Positions 53,961 through 58,821 of a DNA stretch of 58,821 nucleotides are shown here, piece after piece. The notes beneath the pieces are model-generated. The model did not search any database. It saw only the letters and a program-made list of their open reading frames with translations, and was not told the DNA's origin. The stretch covers positions 1 to 58,821 of the forward strand of contig CAZJDM010000005.1 of the NCBI GenBank assembly GCA_964544765.1. The letters are read 5' to 3'. Positions within the stretch are counted from its first letter, which is position 1, and the number at the start of each line of letters is the position of its first letter. Origin of the DNA: CAZJDM01 sp964544765. Lineage in GTDB: Bacteria; Bdellovibrionota_B; Oligoflexia; CAYFLR01. Position numbers and translations under genes: made by a program.

Positions 53961-55454
53961 TATTTGACTAACAAATCGTTTTTTATCTTGTTTACAAATA
54001 ATCTGAGTAACGTTCCTTCCAGACATTAAAACGGCTGGGAGTCCTCCTCCTGGTTCTACCCATTGTCCAGCCATGTAAAAGTTTTTCAGACCAGGTAAAG
54101 TCTTTTTCATTTGTTTTAGACCGATTTTGGGAGTTAATATCCAACCTTCAAAACTACCTTTCCAGTTATTGGTATATCTGATGACAGTTGCGGGTGTTGA
54201 GACATCAATCATGTCAACTTTATCTATTGGACAATCAAATTTCTGCCTAAATATCTCAATGACTTCCTGAGCTATTCGATCCTTTTCTAATTTATATTGA
54301 GAGAAGTTATTTTTTCTTAGATCTTCCCAGTAGGTATGGTTATATGTTGGTAAGATGGCTGTTATTAGAGTTTTGCCAGCCGGTGCCAATGTAGGGTCAA
54401 AGTTAAATATTCGAAAGCCCATATAATCTTCTTGAGTAGATTCGTCTAATATAAGCGGTGTTGATAGAGGAAAGTACAGCAGATGGGGAGAGTCATTAAA
54501 AGTCTGTCTCACTCCAAATGAAACTTGAAGATATGATGGGAAGGTTTCATAGTTAGAATAATAATCCTTTATTTTCTCATCAAGGAATTGTCCTTCTAAC
54601 ATGCGAAATATTGTGTCATATCCATCTGCTGCGGAAACAACGATATCCGAATAATAGTTTTTTCCATTTTCGAGCTTTATTCCTTTGGTGGAGCTGTTTT
54701 CATGTAATATTGTACTTACTTTTGAGTTATAATTAATCTTACCTCCCAAAGACAAATATTTTTGTTCGATTAACTTGGACCATTTTAATGAACCACCAAT
54801 AGGATAACCGGCACTTTTTTTATCCATCCATATTAGGGTCATTAAAACAAATAAAACACTCATTTCGGGCATAAAGAGAGAATCGATAGTCTTTTGTAAT
54901 AATTTATTTTGGCATTTTTTAGCGTATTCTTGGCAAGAAATTTTACTCCACTTGATTAAGTTTCTTAGATATGGCATCGACTGATAGAGCAATTTTATAA
55001 TATCAAAAAGATTGTATGTTTCCGGTGCCTTGTTGATAGGTATTTTGAAATGAGATAATTTCCTGGCTGCGTTAATAAATTCATATATAAATTCCCTATC
55101 TTCAGGGGCTTTGGTTAAAAATTCCTTTTCTAACTTATCAAGATCGGTAAAAACTGAAATATATGCACCATCATCTCCTTCGATACGAAAATATTCATCG
55201 AAGTCTACAAATCTAATCTTAGACATATCAATTAGTTCGTTCCAAAGATTATAGAATTCATCATTTTTTCTTGATCCAACTAACCAATGAATACACCCAT
55301 CAATGGTATAGTCCATTCTGTCCCATGAAGTACATAAGCCTCCCGGTAAATCATGTAATTCGAATATTTCAGTATCATAACCGTTCATTTGTAAGTAACA
55401 TCCGGCTGATAATCCTGCTATACCTGCACCGATTATATTTATTTTTTTAGCCAT
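53955..55454 (-). CDS. FAD-dependent CrtI-like oxidoreductase (phytoene desaturase family)
   Basis: The 499-residue protein starts with the dinucleotide-binding motif INIIGAGIAGLSAGCYL and continues FELHDLPGGLCTSWDR. The C-terminal FAD contact is FYMAGQWVEPGGGLPAVLMSGR. The family includes phytoene desaturases, carotenoid isomerases and RetSat-like saturases. No crtB or other carotenoid gene is nearby, so the substrate is open. GAGGAG lies 4 nt before ATG 55454, which is chosen over a start 7 codons upstream. The expected WDR motif before the ligand cavity is present. Confidence 0.85.
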   Translation of the reverse strand: MAKKINIIGAGIAGLSAGCYLQMNGYDTEIFELHDLPGGLCTSWDRMDYTIDGCIHWLVGSRKNDEFYNLWNELIDMSKIRFVDFDEYFRIEGDDGAYISVFTDLDKLEKEFLTKAPEDREFIYEFINAARKLSHFKIPINKAPETYNLFDIIKLLYQSMPYLRNLIKWSKISCQEYAKKCQNKLLQKTIDSLFMPEMSVLFVLMTLIWMDKKSAGYPIGGSLKWSKLIEQKYLSLGGKINYNSKVSTILHENSSTKGIKLENGKNYYSDIVVSAADGYDTIFRMLEGQFLDEKIKDYYSNYETFPSYLQVSFGVRQTFNDSPHLLYFPLSTPLILDESTQEDYMGFRIFNFDPTLAPAGKTLITAILPTYNHTYWEDLRKNNFSQYKLEKDRIAQEVIEIFRQKFDCPIDKVDMIDVSTPATVIRYTNNWKGSFEGWILTPKIGLKQMKKTLPGLKNFYMAGQWVEPGGGLPAVLMSGRNVTQIICKQDKKRFVSQIL

Positions 55455-55475
55455 ATGTCTCCTCGGTAAAAGCAT

Positions 55476-55687
55476 GTTGAATCAAATAAGGACCAATTGC
55501 TCCAAAATATACGATAGATATTAATAGATACTAAATTGATATTGATAGTTTAGCAGAAAAACTTGCAATCATCTGAACAAATATAGTATATAATTAGTGT
55601 GTTAGCGAAAACCACCTGATATCGTTAATACAACGCTGCAAATTTTGTAATCAATATTCAGTGGTTATAAAAAATATAAAAAACAAA
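55476..55687. other. AT-rich intergenic region upstream of the small lipoprotein gene
   Basis: This stretch separates the divergent CrtI-like gene from the promoter of the small lipoprotein. It contains AT-rich short direct repeats (GATATTAATAGATACTAAATTGATATTGATAG) only as scattered TGATA/GATA words. No ORF or RNA is convincing. Confidence 0.3.
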
Positions 55688-55715
55688 TTGACAAAATATA
55701 AAAAAATAGTATGAT
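55688..55715 (+). promoter_or_regulatory. Sigma70-type promoter of the small lipoprotein gene
   Basis: TTGACA (55688-55693) and TATGAT (55710-55715) are 16 nt apart, the clearest promoter in the window. Transcription would start near 55722, just at the left arm of a hairpin (55723-55752). Confidence 0.7.
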
Positions 55716-55722
55716 TGCAGCA

Positions 55723-55752
55723 TTACAATAACAAATTGCTATGTTGTTGTAA
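55723..55752 (+). promoter_or_regulatory. 5'-leader hairpin before the ribosome site
   Basis: An 11-bp stem with one wobble pair (TTACAATAACA with TGTTGTTGTAA) and an 8-nt loop sits directly at the predicted transcript start and 10 nt before AGGAG. It may stabilise the mRNA or control translation. Confidence 0.5.
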
Positions 55753-55775
55753 GTTATGAATTGTAGGAGTAAAAA

Positions 55776-56009
55776 GTGAAATTACAATCAATATTATTAA
55801 TAATTACATTAATTATGACATCTTTGGTGTCATGTGGAAAAAATGTTAGTAAAGGTAACCCCAATAATCTAATCAGTCCACATTTGAGACCAACCAAGAA
55901 CAAGAAAATGGATCCACCTCTTAAGTCTTGGCAATGCAAAAGAACTTTTGGAAAAAGGGTAAAAGGTCTTAGTTGTAAACCTGTTAATAAGCCAAAGACT
56001 TCTGCTTAA
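55776..56009 (+). CDS. Small lipoprotein
   Basis: The 77-residue protein starts with GTG 55776, with AGGAG 6 nt upstream. A signal peptide ends in lipobox SLVSC (Cys20). The mature part is basic, with two more Cys (WQCKRT and LSCKPV) that could pair. A consensus promoter and leader hairpin precede it, and an AT-only hairpin (56015-56033) follows. It is probably an abundant envelope lipoprotein of entericidin-like size. No family was recognised. Confidence 0.65.
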   Translation: MKLQSILLIITLIMTSLVSCGKNVSKGNPNNLISPHLRPTKNKKMDPPLKSWQCKRTFGKRVKGLSCKPVNKPKTSA

Positions 56010-56193
56010 GAATTAATAAATCTAAAATTTATTTTTAAAATCTTTTTAGAAAATCCTATATAAAATCCTATTTATAATCCCGTCTAAAAAACTTCTTAAA
56101 AAACTTGCAGACACTTCAATACTTCTTTAAAATTAAAAGTGCGATCATTATTGTTAAAAATCACTTATAATTGATCACTGGCCTGGAAGTTGT

Positions 56194-57375
56194 ATGAGAG
56201 ATGATAATTTCGATAAGGCACTGATTATTAGTAATCAACATTCTGAGGCTAAAATAGTAAAAGAATGTATGATTCGTTTTGGTATAGATCCGCATAATAT
56301 CTGGGTGGATAATGACCCCGATTATTTTATGGATATTCTTTCTTATGAGAATTTAAAGTATATAGTTATTGATTGGCAAGAGGATGATGAGGTTAAAGAA
56401 AAGATCTTAAATTTAATTGCAGAGATGGACATAGTTAATCAATTTAGAATTGTTATCATGGATAGAGATAAAACCGAATTAGATAAAAAGTTCCTCGAAA
56501 AATTTGCTGTAGCGGAATTTTTAGATTCTCCTTGCAGTCCAAAGATTTTTAGAATTGTAATGAAGGAGCTAGCAGATATTCAACCTGAAATGAATAATGA
56601 AATCTTTAAACATATAGATTTTCATTTAGAAATGCAGGATTATGAGGATGCCAGTAAAGTATGCCAGAAGTTTATAGAAAAATACCCTAATAATGAAATT
56701 GGTTGTATCTATATGGGGAAAATATATTTAGCCTGGGGTAAGCCTGATAAGGCTATTTCTATGTTTAATAAAGCGCTAAGAATAAATCCTGATAATAATG
56801 AAGCCAAAGAATTAATGGGATCAGCTTATATGGAGAAAGAGGATTATAAAATGGCTTCAATCTATTTAAAAGATCTTAGCTTTTTCGGACAAAAAAATGC
56901 CGATCGTTTAATCAATATGAGCAAGATTAGTTTAGCTAAAGGTGATACCGAGGAAGCCGAAAAATATTTAAAGGATGCCTCAGCAATCAGTTCATCCAGT
57001 AATGTTGAAGAATTGGAGGGTTTGGTTAAGTTTCAGAAAGGAGATATTGAAGGAGCTAAAAAATGTTTGCAGAAAAGCGAAGAAGGAACCGCCTTGGCAA
57101 GATATTTTAATAAATTGGCAATTCAAAAAATAAGAATAAAACAGTATCAAAAAGGTATCAAAATATATTCCGATGCTTTACGGGTAATGCCTGACAAAGA
57201 TAAACATCATGTTCTTTATTTTAATATTGGAATGGCCTATCTTAGGTGGCACAAAGAAGATCTCGCTAAAAAATATTTTGAAAAAGTTTTATCCATAAAC
57301 CCCAAACATGCCAAGGCTCAGCATTATTTAAATGAAATAATAAAACGAAAAAAATCCAAAAGTAATGCTGCCTAA
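56194..57375 (+). CDS. Degenerate receiver-TPR protein
   Basis: The 393-residue protein starts with a receiver-like domain (1-120): KALIISNQ strand, YIVIDWQ with Asp60 in the phospho-acceptor place, and AVAEFLDSPCSPKIF. The acidic pair after strand 1 and the Lys before the last Pro of normal receivers are missing, so phosphorylation is doubtful. Residues 135-385 are TPR repeats (IGCIYMGKIYLAWGKPDKAI, LYFNIGMAYLRWHKEDLA). Such proteins usually act as protein-binding adaptors. GGAAG lies 5 nt before the ATG. Its end overlaps the next gene by 11 nt. Confidence 0.75.
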   Translation: MRDDNFDKALIISNQHSEAKIVKECMIRFGIDPHNIWVDNDPDYFMDILSYENLKYIVIDWQEDDEVKEKILNLIAEMDIVNQFRIVIMDRDKTELDKKFLEKFAVAEFLDSPCSPKIFRIVMKELADIQPEMNNEIFKHIDFHLEMQDYEDASKVCQKFIEKYPNNEIGCIYMGKIYLAWGKPDKAISMFNKALRINPDNNEAKELMGSAYMEKEDYKMASIYLKDLSFFGQKNADRLINMSKISLAKGDTEEAEKYLKDASAISSSSNVEELEGLVKFQKGDIEGAKKCLQKSEEGTALARYFNKLAIQKIRIKQYQKGIKIYSDALRVMPDKDKHHVLYFNIGMAYLRWHKEDLAKKYFEKVLSINPKHAKAQHYLNEIIKRKKSKSNAA

Positions 57376-58821
57376 ATCATATAAAGCAATTTTAAGATCA
57401 TATTCTTTTTTTATAATATGCCTCCATATTATATTTCTATTAATATTTTGTTTTTTACCACTAGTCAAAGATCTGGATTATGATTTTGCTTTTGGACTTA
57501 GTATTATAAATGGACTATTTTTTCCTTTTTATTGGCAAAGATTTTTTAAACACTCACTTTGGCTCTTATTTATTATTCCCTTACCGCTTTATATCTTTTC
57601 GTGCGATCCTTTGGTGGGATTGGCCTGGTATTTTATCTTGGTGGTTCCCGCTATTTTTATTGCTTGGGCACTGATCGAATATATAATTACTTTTACTAGG
57701 TCCTTTTATTTTCAACTTATCATTTATTATACTGTTTGGTTGCTTAGTTTTATTGCTGTTTTGTTATACTTGTTAACCTCAAGTGGGATTTTCTTTTTTC
57801 ATCCGTTATTAAGCTATTTCCAAGGTCCCATTTATGATTATATGGTGCCTTTTTCTGCCGAGCTTTTGATAGTACGTATTGTTCATTTGTTAATAGCTGC
57901 ATTATTACTATTTTCAATTAGTCGAGTTAAGGTAGTTCCTATTAAGTTTCGCAAGTTAATGAATATTTTGCATGTTGGTATCTTGTTAGTAATGATTATG
58001 GGTAATTTTGTTATCTTCCCTAGGACTTATAACCAGCTTCAAAACAACATGCAGGGTCCATATACTTCTCAGTATTGTCAAATTTATTTTTCTAAAAAAT
58101 ATCTAATTTCATCAAAATATATAGATTCATCGTTCAAAAAAGATCTTATTTCACCGACTCAGTTGAAATATATTCAGCGTGAATGTGACTTCGTGGTATC
58201 TGAAATTAAGCAATTTATGAAGTTAGAATCTGTTGCTCCTATAAAGGTATTTTATTATAAGGATGAAGAGGATAAAAAATATTGGATTGGAGCAGGGCAA
58301 ACTCAGTTTGCGGATGTTTTTAATCGAAGTATTCATTTAGTTTATACCTCTCCTTTTGAAAGTATTTTAAGTCACGAAATTACTCATATTCTATCTGTTG
58401 ATTTTGCACCTTGGTATCGATTTTCCTTTAAAGTTGCTTTGGAAGAGGGGATCGCAGTAGCTAATGAATTCTCGAATGAAGAATTAACCGTTCATGAATG
58501 GGTAAAGGCCATGCGAATTCTTAAAATGGAGCCTAAGGTTGATGAATTGTTTAGCCCCTTTTTTTGGACTCGCTCATCGCGAAGAGCTTATACCGTATCT
58601 GGTTCATTGGTAAAGTATGTAATAAATAATTATGGATCATCAAAGTTTAAACAATGGTTTAAGCAGGAGAAATCTTTTGTCCAAATATATGGCTTTGCTC
58701 GATCAAAGTTAATTGGAGATTGGAACCGATTTATTGATCAAATTAAGTTATCTCCGGGGAGCTTAAAAATTGCCAAGACCCGATTTAATTTGAAAGGTGT
58801 TTTTGCTAGAAATTGTTTGCG
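57365..58821 (+). CDS. Membrane-anchored HExxH metallopeptidase (partial)
   Basis: An open frame from ATG 57365 runs past the right edge (485 codons seen). The first 225 residues hold six or seven transmembrane helices. The soluble part carries ILSHEITHILSV (His337, Glu338, His341) and an acidic third-ligand candidate in VALEEGIAVANE (Glu360/361), as in gluzincin-type (Peptidase_MA-like) zinc proteases. The start overlaps the preceding receiver-TPR gene by 11 nt, so the two are co-expressed. No family name can be fixed without the C-terminus. Confidence 0.75.
   Translation, partial: MLPKSYKAILRSYSFFIICLHIIFLLIFCFLPLVKDLDYDFAFGLSIINGLFFPFYWQRFFKHSLWLLFIIPLPLYIFSCDPLVGLAWYFILVVPAIFIAWALIEYIITFTRSFYFQLIIYYTVWLLSFIAVLLYLLTSSGIFFFHPLLSYFQGPIYDYMVPFSAELLIVRIVHLLIAALLLFSISRVKVVPIKFRKLMNILHVGILLVMIMGNFVIFPRTYNQLQNNMQGPYTSQYCQIYFSKKYLISSKYIDSSFKKDLISPTQLKYIQRECDFVVSEIKQFMKLESVAPIKVFYYKDEEDKKYWIGAGQTQFADVFNRSIHLVYTSPFESILSHEITHILSVDFAPWYRFSFKVALEEGIAVANEFSNEELTVHEWVKAMRILKMEPKVDELFSPFFWTRSSRRAYTVSGSLVKYVINNYGSSKFKQWFKQEKSFVQIYGFARSKLIGDWNRFIDQIKLSPGSLKIAKTRFNLKGVFARNCL

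Overview
The window reads as a chromosomal segment of a low-GC (about one third G+C by eye), rod-shaped, Gram-negative-type bacterium. Evidence for this is many lipoprotein signal peptides, an Lgt enzyme, several outer-membrane beta-barrel candidates, a complete mreB-mreC-mreD-PBP2-RodA elongation cluster, a TRAP transporter with the accessory TatT lipoprotein, a CHASE2 adenylate cyclase and a GYF_2-domain protein. This mix is familiar from Bdellovibrionota/deltaproteobacteria-like and spirochaete-like lineages, but no marker here fixes the phylum. I see no rRNA, tRNA, phage, complete IS element or CRISPR array.

Layout. 1-2978 (+): a tightly overlapping envelope redox operon (end of a probable thioredoxin-fold protein, DUF4266-like lipoprotein, beta-barrel, two TlpA-like proteins). 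3013-7723: a radical-SAM protein, a small exported protein, a mini zinc-ribbon, a histone-H1-like lysine-rich protein, a GYF_2 tail-anchored protein and a secreted His/Lys-rich protein. 7923-13874 (-): an uncharacterised polytopic membrane protein, a GT-C/ArnT-like membrane protein and a 969-residue lipoprotein with EF-hand-like calcium loops. 14230-18895: a secreted PPAD-like arginine/agmatine deiminase, then (-) a HEAT-like exported protein, a small membrane protein and an HExxH zinc-protease-like protein with a 69-bp tandem repeat. 19080-24422 (-): a translationally coupled trio of TPR lipoprotein, outer-membrane protein and 1106-residue TPR protein, divergent from an MsbA-like ABC exporter (24509-26419).

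26447-32297 is the most unusual part. Two paralogous Cys-rich lipoproteins each lie behind a promoter whose -10 box overlaps the stop codon of an AAA_14/DUF4143 ATPase. Before copy 2 the ATPase is intact. Before copy 1 only the last few codons survive. A second, different ATPase of the same family between them is a deleted, frameshifted pseudogene. The two lipoproteins are nearly identical in the C-terminal third and much more diverged at the N-terminus.

32390-38830 holds a HAMP membrane protein with a Gly/Ser tail, prfC, lgt, two exported proteins, an orphan ExbD/TolR and two small charged proteins. 38843-46816 (-) is the rod-shape operon behind a CHASE2 cyclase. 46938-50910 (+) is a TatT-DctP-DctQ-DctM TRAP operon. 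51010-55454 holds a DUF4097-like repeat protein, a VanZ-like protein, an ADPRM-like phosphoesterase and a CrtI-like oxidoreductase. The end carries a small lipoprotein, a degenerate-receiver/TPR protein and a membrane metallopeptidase that runs off the window.

Themes: repeated low-complexity expansions in exported and basic proteins, and a REP-like palindromic element in two places, one of which forms the C-terminus of the VanZ-like protein.
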